Shown here: piece after piece, positions 1 through 8,581 of the stretch
Numbering within the stretch: position 1 is the stretch's first letter
How the letters are laid out: every line of letters starts with the position of its first letter
NCBI GenBank assembly: GCA_002368645.1
Contig: DFEE01000020.1
Span: 125,061-189,060, forward strand
DNA length: 64,000 nucleotides
Source: Bacteroidales bacterium UBA3810
GTDB lineage: Bacteria > Bacteroidota > Bacteroidia > Bacteroidales > Paludibacteraceae
Direction: 5' to 3'
Notes under the pieces: model-generated
Database searches by the model: none
What the model was told of the DNA's origin: nothing
What the model saw: the letters and a program-made list of their open reading frames with translations, nothing else
Made by a program: the position numbers and the translations under genes

Positions 1-2
1 TG

Positions 3-34
3 CAAAATTACAACAAATTTTTGACATGTCCAAA
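3..34 (-). promoter_or_regulatory. Bacteroidetes-type promoter leading out of the window
   Basis: Read on the minus strand there is a TTTG (-33) element at 31-34 and a TAATTTTG (-7) element at 3-10, separated by exactly 20 bp. This fits the TTTG/TAnnTTTG consensus of Bacteroidetes sigma factor. It points leftwards to a gene outside the window. Confidence 0.6.
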
Positions 35-69
35 TTTTTCTGCTAAAAAATGCATTTTTTTTGCATTTT

Positions 70-768
70 TTAATGTTTTTGAGCAGTTTTGGTCATTTTT
101 TGTCTCAAATTTCTATTCCAAAATGGTTTTTCATGCATTTTACGCACGAATGGAATTGAGCAAACATAGCATACGATGAGTGCCAAAGCAGCTCCACACC
201 AGATATCGAAAGCGAAATGCATTGAGAGGTAAATGCGGCTATAGGCTCCTAAGACAGCCAAGAGGAAGAGAATAACCTGCGGCATGTAAGAACGCAGTGG
301 TGTTTTAGCCTCACAGGCACAAACCCAACTAAGTGTCAAGCACAGCGTGAAGAAGGTAATGGTATGTCCAGACGGGCAGGAAAGATGATACGCCATAGGA
401 AACCCTTCAACGAGTTGTAGTTGCACATCAGGAAGATTATCGCTGAACCATAAAAGCGGCCTCGGGGCGTTGATGATACGCTTAAGGACCTGTACTACGA
501 TAGTGGCAGCCGCAGCATTAAGTGCCAACAGCGATGCCCACCCCGCTTTATAGAAGATAAGCAGAATGAGCACAGCAATATAAATCCCATAGTCCGCAAA
601 ACGCGTATAAATACGCATCACCCAATCCAGCAGAGGGGCATGATAGGCATTGAGAGAGAGGTGCAGCGTTCCCTTTTCAATATTCAGCAGCGCAATGCCC
701 AATCCGATAAGAAAGAGCAAGGTCAGAAGCGTAAAGAGCCATGGAGTTTTAGTCCACTTTGATGCCAT
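70..768 (-). CDS. PAP2-family membrane phosphatase
   Basis: Integral membrane protein of the type 2 phosphatidic acid phosphatase family, which dephosphorylates lipid phosphates such as undecaprenyl pyrophosphate or phosphatidylglycerol phosphate at the membrane surface. The three signature blocks are present: K96 to RP 103-104, PSGH 132-135, and SRxxxxxHxxxD with S177, R178, H184 and D188. Several hydrophobic segments (about 10-28, 62-95, 163-175, 188-205) fit a five- to six-TM topology. It is last in the minus-strand operon and its start overlaps the end of the endonuclease gene by 20 bp. The exact substrate cannot be read from sequence. Confidence 0.85.
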   Translation of the reverse strand: MASKWTKTPWLFTLLTLLFLIGLGIALLNIEKGTLHLSLNAYHAPLLDWVMRIYTRFADYGIYIAVLILLIFYKAGWASLLALNAAAATIVVQVLKRIINAPRPLLWFSDNLPDVQLQLVEGFPMAYHLSCPSGHTITFFTLCLTLSWVCACEAKTPLRSYMPQVILFLLAVLGAYSRIYLSMHFAFDIWCGAALALIVCYVCSIPFVRKMHEKPFWNRNLRQKMTKTAQKH

Positions 769-2191
769 AAATGGTATAGGTATGTTTTAGGTGTTTAATA
801 TAGATTTGTCCATTCAAGATGATGAGCGACGGTTTTGCCTCGGTTGCGATTTCGTCTAAGGCAGATATCGGTTCGGGTATAATCTCTTCTTTTTCGCGTA
901 GGATATAGAGTTCTTGCATACACGCTCTTTTCGTCGTTGCGCCTCCATTAGAGACAATAGTGAGCGAGTCTAATCCGACGGGTAAGGTCACGTGATAGTA
1001 CTTCTCGTAGCGGGTGTTACTTTCTACCGTTTCGGAGAAAGAGGCTAAGAGGGAAGAACCATTATAGATATCCAATTGCATCGCATTCGCGGTCTGGAAG
1101 GGTGATGCCCTAAAGATGAGCATCGCGGTATCGGTGAGATTAAGGCGATTGAAACTAATCCATCCATCGGTTGTCGATGTCCCCATGGTCATAGCTGCTG
1201 TACCGGCGCCTGTAGCAGTGTTTTTATCGGAAGCATATCCATTGGGAAGCGCATTAACTTTATTCTTGGTGACTGCAGGCAAGTAGATAAGCGTATCAAA
1301 GCCTGCCAAGTCAAGACGCGAAACGGGCGGTGTAAGCGTGTCGGCTTCATTGAAATAGCAAGTAAGGGTATTGAAATCCACGGTCTCGCCTTTATGACTA
1401 CCCCAGATGTACTCCACTAAATCAGGATAATCAATAAATGGATTATGATTGTGCTGAATGGAAGTAATCACAGCAGCGCGGTGAATTTCTTTAGCAGAAA
1501 CCGGGTCGGCGCGATGCCAGTCCAAGAGCACATCAACAAGCGTAGGCGTAAACTCGAAATAGGAGTCATTGGTAACATAATCCGAATAGGCGTTACCCCA
1601 TTGCACAGAGTCACCATAGGCTGTCGCGATATAGAAATATGCGCGTGCAAAGTCCCCTCGATATTGCTCATCCGGCTCAAAGCATGCCCAGCCATATTGC
1701 GATTTATTCTTGGAATCCATTCTAAAGGAGCCGTTATCGAACTTATCACCTTTAACGACATGTCCCGGGGGATAATTGGATTTCTGGCTATTGGCTTGCT
1801 GGTCGGAGGGGTTGAGGTTGAACATATCCTCATAGGCAATCATACAAGCCTCAGCTCCCCACCAAGATTTGGGGAGGCAATGTTCTATATTAAGCCCGCA
1901 TCCACTAGCACCACGTTCAGACGGATAGTACCGCACGCTATTACTATACATGTCCCATATAGTACCGTCTTCTGAAAGGTCGGTAAGGGGGAAAGCATAC
2001 CATGTGCCATAAGCTTTAAGGTCTCCTTTCTGCCATGCCGGAGGATTGGAAGTAGAATGGTACTGGGTTACGCCGTAAACATAACGCGTATCGCTTTGGA
2101 TAACCTCCGCCAAGGTTGATTTAAGGGTCGAGTCCGATAGTCCCTGGCAAGGAGCGTAATAGGACAAGAAGAAAAGTAATAGCAGTTTCAT
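749..2191 (-). CDS. Secreted endonuclease I family nuclease
   Basis: 480-residue exported nuclease of the EndA/endonuclease I (HNH-like beta-beta-alpha metal) family, which cuts DNA or RNA non-specifically. A hydrophobic signal peptide covers about 1-17. The active-site block NIEHCLPKSWWG (about 101-112, H104 the likely base) is followed by DMFNLNPSD and a conserved NSQKSNYPPG stretch (about 122-143). The region after about 270 is an extra domain of the type common in secreted Bacteroidales nucleases. The protein ends in a tail (NGQIYIKHLKHTYTIYG) resembling a T9SS C-terminal sorting signal. It overlaps the PAP2 gene by 20 bp and follows pssA after 4 bp. Confidence 0.85.
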   Translation of the reverse strand: MKLLLLFFLSYYAPCQGLSDSTLKSTLAEVIQSDTRYVYGVTQYHSTSNPPAWQKGDLKAYGTWYAFPLTDLSEDGTIWDMYSNSVRYYPSERGASGCGLNIEHCLPKSWWGAEACMIAYEDMFNLNPSDQQANSQKSNYPPGHVVKGDKFDNGSFRMDSKNKSQYGWACFEPDEQYRGDFARAYFYIATAYGDSVQWGNAYSDYVTNDSYFEFTPTLVDVLLDWHRADPVSAKEIHRAAVITSIQHNHNPFIDYPDLVEYIWGSHKGETVDFNTLTCYFNEADTLTPPVSRLDLAGFDTLIYLPAVTKNKVNALPNGYASDKNTATGAGTAAMTMGTSTTDGWISFNRLNLTDTAMLIFRASPFQTANAMQLDIYNGSSLLASFSETVESNTRYEKYYHVTLPVGLDSLTIVSNGGATTKRACMQELYILREKEEIIPEPISALDEIATEAKPSLIILNGQIYIKHLKHTYTIYGIKVD

Positions 2192-2195
2192 GGTG

Positions 2196-2909
2196 TTATC
2201 GTTTATAGATTATCAGATTAATCAGATTAATGATGCCATACCAGATAATACAAACCGCTCCGCTGACAAGGATAAGTGTCCATTGTTGGTAGCGGATGGC
2301 TTCCATCACGCTGACGGCGACAAGCACCACCGTTCCAAAAAGGAAGAGATACCTAATCGCATTATTGGTCCAAGTCATGTCATGGAACTTGAGGCTGAAA
2401 AATGGGATTTCACTGATTAAGAGGTAGCAGCTGACCAAACTGAGTGCTAACAAAATCCACGGCATGCCCGGTAAATAGAGCAGGTCTAACGGCAGGGTGC
2501 AAATAGATGCCCAAAAGATAGCATTAGCGGGTGTTGCGAGCCCAATAAAAGAAGTGGTCTGCCGTTCATCGTTATTGAATTTAGCCAATCTGAGTGCAGA
2601 GAATGCCGCCATGAGCAAGGCAATAAACGCCCAATACCCAATCATGGGGAGCAGGTAGCACGTCAACATCATAGCGGGCGCCAAGCCAAAAGTGATATCA
2701 TCTGCCAAGGAATCTAATTCAATGCCGATTCTGTTAACGACTTTCAGTAAGCGCGCCGACATACCATCGAAGAAGTCAAAGAAGGCTCCTCCAACTATAA
2801 ATAGGAACGCGTACGCGAAAGAGCCTTGCGTCGCTAAATAAACAGCTATACAACCGCAGAGCAGATTGCAACAGGTAATAACGTCAGGTATAATTCGTTT
2901 GATATTCAT
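2196..2909 (-). CDS. pssA: CDP-diacylglycerol-serine O-phosphatidyltransferase
   Basis: Membrane enzyme making phosphatidylserine from CDP-diacylglycerol and serine, the first step to phosphatidylethanolamine. The CDP-alcohol phosphatidyltransferase signature DG-x2-AR-x8-G-x3-D-x3-D is complete: D48, G49, A52, R53, G62, D66, D70. The rest is hydrophobic with about seven to eight membrane segments. At 237 residues it fits the Bacteroidetes PssA length. It sits 15 bp after the AmpG-like transporter and 4 bp before the endonuclease gene, so it is co-transcribed. Serine specificity is inferred from overall family resemblance. Confidence 0.88.
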   Translation of the reverse strand: MNIKRIIPDVITCCNLLCGCIAVYLATQGSFAYAFLFIVGGAFFDFFDGMSARLLKVVNRIGIELDSLADDITFGLAPAMMLTCYLLPMIGYWAFIALLMAAFSALRLAKFNNDERQTTSFIGLATPANAIFWASICTLPLDLLYLPGMPWILLALSLVSCYLLISEIPFFSLKFHDMTWTNNAIRYLFLFGTVVLVAVSVMEAIRYQQWTLILVSGAVCIIWYGIINLINLIIYKR

Positions 2910-2924
2910 AATTATGTTAAAAAA

Positions 2925-4256
2925 CTATTCGTGTGCTAAACGTCGTGCAACCATAATGGCGACCATAATACTCAATAAGCAAAAACCAACGATGAGCCAA
3001 AAGAAATTGGTATATCCTAAAGCCTCCTGGACATATCCGGCGACCATCCCCGGAAGCATCATGCCTAACGCCATAAATCCGGTGGCTAACGCGTAATGGG
3101 AGGTCTTATATTCCCCCTCCGCAAAGTGCATGAGGTAAAGCATATAAGCCGTAAAACCAAATCCGTATCCAAATTGCTCAACGGCAATAGCACTCCCAAT
3201 CCATATAACGGAAGCAGGATGGGCGATACTGAGCCATAAGTAAAGGGCATCCGGAATAGTTATCGCCAAAACCATTGGTATCATCGCTCTCTTGAGACCT
3301 ACTTTCGCGGCATAAAAGCCTCCCAGTAATCCTCCTAAAACAAGCGCAATCACGCCCACTGTACCATTGAGGATACCAACTTCTTGGGTAGATAGCGCTA
3401 ATCCGCCTAATTCCGAGCCTTGTACCAAGAAGGGCGGCAGCATCTTAACGAGAAAAGCCTCCGGTAAACGGTAAAGTAGCATAAACGCCAAGGCTAAACC
3501 TATTCCCGGTTTGGTAAAAAAGGTGACAAAGGAATTGCCCATTTGCTTAAGCGTCTCACCAACGGTCAGAGTATGAGAAGATTTTTTTTCGACCTTTGGC
3601 AATTTCCATATATGCCACAAGGTCAACACACTAAACATCACGGATGCGACCAGCAATGTTATCTGCCACGACAAGGGGATATTGCCGGTTCTTAGTTCTA
3701 TAGTACCGGCTAACGTGATAAGTCCTCCTTGCCCGAAAATGGACGAAAGGCGATAGAAGAGACTACGAATACCGACAAAGAAGGATTGTTCTTTACCCTC
3801 TAATGCCAACATATAGTATCCATCCGCGGCGATGTCATGTGTAGCAGATGCAAAAGCCGTCAACCAAAATAAGATAAGCATTATGGAGAATAAGCTTATG
3901 GGGGTCTGTCCCCCGGCAATCATGTCTTCTGTCGGGTGAGGAAGGCTGATTGTCAAACCAATAAAGGCGATAGAAAGCACAATCTCCATGATAATAATCC
4001 ACCACCGTTTGGTTTTTAGGACATCCACGATAGGACTCCATAACGGTTTAATGACCCACGGAAGGTATAACATACCCGTAAAAAGCGCCATCGCTCCATT
4101 GGGTACGCCCATTTTGGTGAAAAGCATGACGCTAATGGTATTCACTAAAAAATACGGGATACCTTCAGCAAAATACAAAGTGGGGACCCACAACCACGGA
4201 GTCCCCACCTTATTATTGATATTGGAATTATTGGAAGTTTGCACGATTATCTTCAA
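2925..4256 (-). CDS. AmpG-like MFS transporter (muropeptide permease type)
   Basis: 443-residue major facilitator protein with about 12 hydrophobic segments. The N-terminus (PTLYFAEGIPYFLVNTISVM) and the ATHDIAADG block around residue 140 are typical of AmpG, which imports GlcNAc-anhydroMurNAc-peptides for cell wall recycling, and of its SLC33-like relatives. Its start overlaps the 3' end of the foldase gene by 29 bp, and no better internal start is visible, so translational coupling is likely. The substrate is assigned by family only; no ampD or nagZ neighbour supports it here. Confidence 0.75.
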   Translation of the reverse strand: MKIIVQTSNNSNINNKVGTPWLWVPTLYFAEGIPYFLVNTISVMLFTKMGVPNGAMALFTGMLYLPWVIKPLWSPIVDVLKTKRWWIIIMEIVLSIAFIGLTISLPHPTEDMIAGGQTPISLFSIMLILFWLTAFASATHDIAADGYYMLALEGKEQSFFVGIRSLFYRLSSIFGQGGLITLAGTIELRTGNIPLSWQITLLVASVMFSVLTLWHIWKLPKVEKKSSHTLTVGETLKQMGNSFVTFFTKPGIGLALAFMLLYRLPEAFLVKMLPPFLVQGSELGGLALSTQEVGILNGTVGVIALVLGGLLGGFYAAKVGLKRAMIPMVLAITIPDALYLWLSIAHPASVIWIGSAIAVEQFGYGFGFTAYMLYLMHFAEGEYKTSHYALATGFMALGMMLPGMVAGYVQEALGYTNFFWLIVGFCLLSIMVAIMVARRLAHE

Positions 4257-6225
4257 CTTTAGCTTTTTCCTCTAAGAGCGCAATGGCTTGATAGGGAATT
4301 TGATAACTATAACGAGCATTGAGTTGTTGTTTCTCCTGCGCTACATTGATTTCACCCTCAGCAACCTGTTTATTCGAAGTAACCAAGAGATAAACACCGT
4401 TATTACCTTTCAAGGGTGCAGAGAGAGCACCTTGCTCAGCAGCCAAAGCCGCTCCAATGATAGCAGGTTCTTGTCCGCCATTACCAAAACGATAGGAACT
4501 GAGCGAGATAGCGTCAGCATGTTGAACGGATTTATTGAGTGCTTTAGCAGCCTCTTCCAAGGAGGTATATTGGCTCAATTCCTGTTGGAGGTACTCGGCT
4601 TTCTTATTATTGGTAGCCTCAACGAGGAGTTCGGGACGAACAGCCTCCAATGAACGATAATCGCCGTCATTCACCTCTGTGAGAGCAGCAACGACAAATA
4701 AGTCACCGCACTCAAAGACATCGCTAACCTGTCCTTCGTTTGCCTCAAACGCCCAACGCACGATAGCACGTGAAGAAGTGAGAGAACCGACTTTCTCGGT
4801 ATTCTTATTGAGGTTGTACTGTGGAGTAACAGCCATTCCAGCCTCTTTGGCAGCATCGCGCATAGCCTCAGCAGTGTTATTGGTAACGATGAATTGTTTA
4901 GCTTGGTTATAAAGCACTGAATAGGTCTTGGAGGAAGGAGTTACTTGTTGGGCAAGGATAGCTACTTTAGCCTTCGGAGTAGCCGGGCTGATTTCCATAA
5001 TTTCAAACTCTTGTCCGTTAACGGTAAAGCGTGTACCGCGTTTACCCTTGAAAGCGGGTTCAGCGATATCCTGACGCAATTCAGCAGCTTGATACCATCC
5101 GAGTTCTTGGTCTTCTTGTCCTTCTTGGGAAGCAATAGCCTTGAGTTCTACGGAATCCGGCATAGAATAGCCACACTCCATGATACGGGCACAAGCATAG
5201 GTGTCGTTGAGGAACTCAATCTCGGTAACATCACCGGCTTTAGCACCTTTATGGAAAGCGAAGTCCTTGAACTGAGCAGGAATAGTTTCTGCACTATAAT
5301 CCTGACCATTGTACATAATATCGGAGTTAGGATTAACTACAACAGCTACATCCTCCGCGGTTTTAAACTCTTCATAAAGAGCTTCCATTGATTTCTTGGT
5401 CGCTTCGTAATCGTTTTGTGAAGGGCGGATAGCGAAGGTCACATATTCGATGGTACGATTGGGAGTCTGTTTGTATTGAGGTTTATGCAGTTTGTAGAGT
5501 TTCTTAATGTCACCGTTAGACACTTTTACCAGCGAGTCAGCCACAGCATAATAAGGTTGCATTACATAATCAGCTGAAACAGACTCTTGACGGCCATTAA
5601 AGGCGAACTCCGCATCAACACTATTGGCACGAATTAACGAGCGAACAAGATTAGTATATTTCTCTTGCATTTGAGTCAAACGTACTGCATTCTCCCAATA
5701 GAGCCAATATTTTTTAGCTTGCTCAAGATTAGCCTGTTGTTCGGCGTTATCAGCCTCTTGCTCAAGAGAAGCCAAGAAACGAACCAGGTTGTCGCGGTTA
5801 AACGCACCTGTTTCATCATAGAAAGCGCGGCGTTGTTGAATCAACTGATGGGGATGAGCACCGATACATAGTTCACTTAACTCATCGCTATTGACAGCCA
5901 TACCGATTCTCTCGCCTTCGGCACGCAAGGTATAGTCCATCAAGAGCATTTGCCATACTTGGTTGCGAATCTGTACCGTTTGCTCCTCATCGAAATTAGA
6001 GCGACCGGTTTCAATCTTGTACACCTCAGTCAGGTTCTTGACGGCTTCTTCATACTCAGTATAGTGAACCTTTTGGCCCTCTATCTCTGCGATGTTTTCG
6101 CGATTGCGATTAAAGAAACTACTGCCCGAGTTCAAGAAGTCGCCCAAGATGAACGCGAGCATGGCGAGGCCTACAATGATAATGAGTAAGGTCCCGTGTT
6201 TACGAATGTTTGTTAATGTTGCCAT
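4228..6225 (-). CDS. PpiD/SurA-type periplasmic folding factor (peptidylprolyl isomerase)
   Basis: 665-residue protein with a short cytoplasmic N-terminus, one membrane anchor (about 13-33, LLIIIVGLAMLAFILGDF) and a long periplasmic part. The region 40-200 resembles the SurA N-terminal chaperone domain. The stretch around 340-440 sits where a PpiC-like parvulin domain is found in PpiD, but it is divergent and I cannot confirm catalytic residues. It probably acts as a membrane-bound chaperone for exported or outer-membrane proteins. It follows the DUF6359 lipoprotein gene after 19 bp and overlaps the AmpG-like gene. Confidence 0.8.
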   Translation of the reverse strand: MATLTNIRKHGTLLIIIVGLAMLAFILGDFLNSGSSFFNRNRENIAEIEGQKVHYTEYEEAVKNLTEVYKIETGRSNFDEEQTVQIRNQVWQMLLMDYTLRAEGERIGMAVNSDELSELCIGAHPHQLIQQRRAFYDETGAFNRDNLVRFLASLEQEADNAEQQANLEQAKKYWLYWENAVRLTQMQEKYTNLVRSLIRANSVDAEFAFNGRQESVSADYVMQPYYAVADSLVKVSNGDIKKLYKLHKPQYKQTPNRTIEYVTFAIRPSQNDYEATKKSMEALYEEFKTAEDVAVVVNPNSDIMYNGQDYSAETIPAQFKDFAFHKGAKAGDVTEIEFLNDTYACARIMECGYSMPDSVELKAIASQEGQEDQELGWYQAAELRQDIAEPAFKGKRGTRFTVNGQEFEIMEISPATPKAKVAILAQQVTPSSKTYSVLYNQAKQFIVTNNTAEAMRDAAKEAGMAVTPQYNLNKNTEKVGSLTSSRAIVRWAFEANEGQVSDVFECGDLFVVAALTEVNDGDYRSLEAVRPELLVEATNNKKAEYLQQELSQYTSLEEAAKALNKSVQHADAISLSSYRFGNGGQEPAIIGAALAAEQGALSAPLKGNNGVYLLVTSNKQVAEGEINVAQEKQQLNARYSYQIPYQAIALLEEKAKVEDNRANFQ

Positions 6226-6244
6226 AATACTATTTAATGTTTAT

Positions 6245-7195
6245 TTAATTCGTATATTCAACGCCGTTTATTTTGGCATAAATAATTTCCTCAACGGAGT
6301 TCAAACCTGCGTATTTATCCAATTGACCACAGATAATAACCTCTTGCCCGAGACGGTCTGCATATTCAGGAACACCCAGTTGGAGCGCTTTACGGATGTC
6401 AGTTCCTCTACCGGGCAGTTTAGCGACAATTAGCGATGATGCTTGCGTGTCCGTAGTATTGTCAGCCAATAAGATATTGATATTATTAGCAAATCCTTGT
6501 TCGTCCATCGGCGCGAAATGCAAGTCTTCAGCCTCATTGGTGATAGTACCTGTTTCAGCAACTGTTGTCACACCTCGAATATAACCGCGGACATATACTT
6601 TTTGGGTGCTGACCCTATCCAAAGCCAACAAGTCAGCAACGGTATATGGATTATCCAAAGTACCATTTCCCTGCGTCTTGATAATGGGTTGAGTACGGCT
6701 TGTGATAGAACCGCGCTGCGCTTCAATGGTACCATTATAGTTTTGCAGTTTGGAATAAACGACCACCCAACAGCCTTTGAGTTTAGACATATCGGGCAAG
6801 GTGCTGGAAACTTGATATGCAATAAAATTAGAAGTTGCATCCGTGGAATCACTCACCATATTGAAGGTGTATTGAGGGGTATTATTGTAACTACCTTCGG
6901 TTACATCAGATTTCACCAATCCTTTTATATAATATAATTGTTCCGTCACGGCACCACTGGGCAGGGTTTTACCAATCTCTATTGCCTCCTTAACAGAAAC
7001 CGCGCCTGCGGGCACATTAAGTCCCTCATCGCCGCTATACCACCATTTAGTGATTGTGATAAACTGAGGATTGCCGTTCAGTGCAGCATTATTATCACCC
7101 GGAGCCGGATAGTAGGGATTTTCTTTACACGACGTGAATGATAGGGCTGCAAAACCAATCATAGCAGCCATTAGGAAAATGGATGTGCGTTTCAT
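6245..7195 (-). CDS. DUF6359-type OB-fold lipoprotein
   Basis: 316-residue lipoprotein of unknown role. The chosen start gives a clean signal peptide with lipobox-like ending (MKRTSIFLMAAMIGFAALS, then FTSC), better than a frame-open start 48 bp upstream. Two similar segments, about 60-140 and 175-270, each have the pattern of a YTVADLL- or VSVKEAI-type helix followed by strands with YVRGYIRG or YYIKGLVK. This is typical of Bacteroidales DUF6359/OB-fold proteins. It is the first gene of the envelope operon behind the promoter at 7241-7272. Confidence 0.72.
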   Translation of the reverse strand: MKRTSIFLMAAMIGFAALSFTSCKENPYYPAPGDNNAALNGNPQFITITKWWYSGDEGLNVPAGAVSVKEAIEIGKTLPSGAVTEQLYYIKGLVKSDVTEGSYNNTPQYTFNMVSDSTDATSNFIAYQVSSTLPDMSKLKGCWVVVYSKLQNYNGTIEAQRGSITSRTQPIIKTQGNGTLDNPYTVADLLALDRVSTQKVYVRGYIRGVTTVAETGTITNEAEDLHFAPMDEQGFANNINILLADNTTDTQASSLIVAKLPGRGTDIRKALQLGVPEYADRLGQEVIICGQLDKYAGLNSVEEIIYAKINGVEYTN

Positions 7196-7240
7196 ATACA
7201 TTAGTTTAAAATATTTTTCATTTATTCGCATTTGAGGGCA

Positions 7241-7272
7241 CAAAATTATGAAAAAATATTCATTTGCGCAAA
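7241..7272 (-). promoter_or_regulatory. Promoter of the DUF6359-ppiD-ampG-pssA operon
   Basis: On the minus strand TTTG at 7269-7272 and TAATTTTG at 7241-7248 are separated by 20 bp. Transcription would start about 40 nt upstream of the lipoprotein start codon. It lies back to back with the infC promoter. Confidence 0.75.
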
Positions 7273-7307
7273 TAAATTTGAAAAATTATCATTTTTTTGA
7301 TAAAATA

Positions 7308-7339
7308 TTTGCATATATCGCAAAAAAGTTGTAATTTTG
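7308..7339 (+). promoter_or_regulatory. Promoter of the infC-rpmI-rplT operon
   Basis: TTTG at 7308-7311 and TAATTTTG at 7332-7339 are separated by 20 bp. The predicted transcript starts about 28 nt upstream of the infC start codon and includes the strong Shine-Dalgarno sequence at 7356-7364. Confidence 0.75.
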
Positions 7340-7371
7340 CGGCCGTTTAAAAAATAAAGGAGGACAAAACT

Positions 7372-7932
7372 ATAGCAAACATTCCTGTTAGACCGACGCA
7401 ACGTCGCGGTCGTGTAGAAAAAGAGTTCCCGAACAGAATCAATGACATGATTACGGGAGTAACTCAAGTTCGCCTGGTGGGCGACAATGTAGAACAAGGT
7501 ATCTACTCATTCCGAGATGCAATGCATATGGCAGATGAGCAGAACTTGGATCTTGTAGAGGTTTCTGCTACCGCAGATCCCCCTGTTTGCAGGATAATTG
7601 ACTATCAGAAGTTCCTTTATCAAAAGAAACGTAAGGAGAAGGAGCAGAAATCCAATTCCCGCAAACAAGAGGTTAAGGAAATCCGCTTCGGTCCGCAGAC
7701 TGACGAGCATGATTATCAGTTTAAACTCAAACATGCTACCGAGTTTTTGAAAGACGGCGACAAAGTGAAGAGTTATGTATTCTTCCGCGGAAGGTCTATT
7801 GTCTTTAAAGAGCAAGGTGAGGAATTATTGGCGCGCTTTGCACACGATTTAGCAGAGGTGGGTAAGCCCGAGAATACGCCAAAGCTTGAAGGCAAACGCA
7901 TGGTGATGATGCTTGCTCCGTTTAAAAAATGA
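7372..7932 (+). CDS. infC: Translation initiation factor IF-3 (AUA start)
   Basis: IF-3 keeps ribosomal subunits apart and checks initiator tRNA and start codon. The frame is open from 7351 (a TAA lies at 7348), but the first ATG, at 7447, would remove the conserved N-terminus (FPNRINDMITGVTQVRLV). An ATA codon at 7372 sits 7 nt after AAAGGAGGA (7356-7364), an unusually strong Shine-Dalgarno for this phylum, giving 186 residues. Rare start codons (AUU in E. coli) are how infC autoregulates, because IF-3 discriminates against them. Conserved core follows: DNVEQGIYS, DLVEVS, PPVCRIIDYQKFLYQ. rpmI and rplT follow as usual. Confidence 0.9.
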   Translation: MANIPVRPTQRRGRVEKEFPNRINDMITGVTQVRLVGDNVEQGIYSFRDAMHMADEQNLDLVEVSATADPPVCRIIDYQKFLYQKKRKEKEQKSNSRKQEVKEIRFGPQTDEHDYQFKLKHATEFLKDGDKVKSYVFFRGRSIVFKEQGEELLARFAHDLAEVGKPENTPKLEGKRMVMMLAPFKK

Positions 7933-7944
7933 TACTACATAAAT

Positions 7945-7974
7945 GGTTGCATGGCCCTAAGGCTGCCAGTAACC
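7945..7974 (+). promoter_or_regulatory. Stem-loop in the infC-rpmI spacer
   Basis: GGTTGC (7945-7950) pairs with GTAACC (7969-7974) and TGGC (7952-7955) with GCCA (7965-7968), giving about 10 bp around a 9-nt loop. There is no U-run after it. It lies where L20 autoregulates rpmI-rplT in other bacteria, so a translational control element is possible, but this is inference. Confidence 0.45.
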
Positions 7975-8005
7975 TTAATTATTAATAACTAAATTTTTTA
8001 ACAAA

Positions 8006-8203
8006 ATGCCAAAGGTAAAAACTAATTCCGGTGCAAAAAAAAGATTCGCTCTTACCGGAACCGGTAAAATTAAGCGTAAACACGCTTATCACAGTCACAT
8101 TTTGACGAAGAAGACCAAGAAGCAGAAGCGTAATCTTACGCACGTAGCTATGGTCGATCAAACCAACATGCGTAGCTTGCGCGAAATGCTCTTGTTACGT
8201 TAA
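8006..8203 (+). CDS. rpmI: 50S ribosomal protein L35
   Basis: 65-residue basic protein with the L35 signature: MPKVKTNSGAKKRF at the N-terminus, then TGTGKIKRKHAYHSHIL and a lysine-rich middle. It is a component of the large ribosomal subunit. It lies in the conserved order infC-rpmI-rplT, 28 bp ahead of rplT and 73 bp after infC, with a stem-loop in that gap. The length is normal for the family. Confidence 0.97.
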   Translation: MPKVKTNSGAKKRFALTGTGKIKRKHAYHSHILTKKTKKQKRNLTHVAMVDQTNMRSLREMLLLR

Positions 8204-8231
8204 GTATTAACCACCAAAATTTTACAGAACT

Positions 8232-8579
8232 ATGCCAAGATCAGTAAATCATGTAGCTTCTCGCGCACGTCGCAAGAAAGTTATGAGCCTCACGAGAGGT
8301 AACTTTGGTGGCCGTGCTAATGTATGGACTGTCGCCAAAAACACTTGGGAGAAAGGTCTCCAGTACGCTTATCGCGATCGTAAGAACAAGAAACGCACCT
8401 TCCGTGCTCTCTGGATCCAGAGAATCAATGCTGCCGCTCGTCTTGAGGGATTGAGCTACAGCCAACTCATGGGGGCATTAAAGAAAGCCGGTGTTGAAAT
8501 CAACCGCAAAGTCCTCGCTGACCTCGCGATGAATGACCCGAAAGCTTTCAAGGCTATTGTTGCTAAAGCGAAAAAGTAA
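8232..8579 (+). CDS. rplT: 50S ribosomal protein L20
   Basis: 115-residue L20, which binds 23S rRNA early in large-subunit assembly and in many bacteria represses its own operon. Signature blocks include MPRSVNHVASRARRKKVM, GRANVWTVAKN, YRDRKNKKRTFRALWIQRIN and LADLAMNDPKAF. It is the last ribosomal gene of the operon. The downstream regulator starts 3 nt after its stop codon, so the two are likely coupled. Confidence 0.97.
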   Translation: MPRSVNHVASRARRKKVMSLTRGNFGGRANVWTVAKNTWEKGLQYAYRDRKNKKRTFRALWIQRINAAARLEGLSYSQLMGALKKAGVEINRKVLADLAMNDPKAFKAIVAKAKK

Positions 8580-8581
8580 TT

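Noticed and set aside
1445..1975. 176-codon plus-strand frame
   Set aside because: Antisense shadow of the endonuclease I gene, whose active-site motif is clear on the minus strand.
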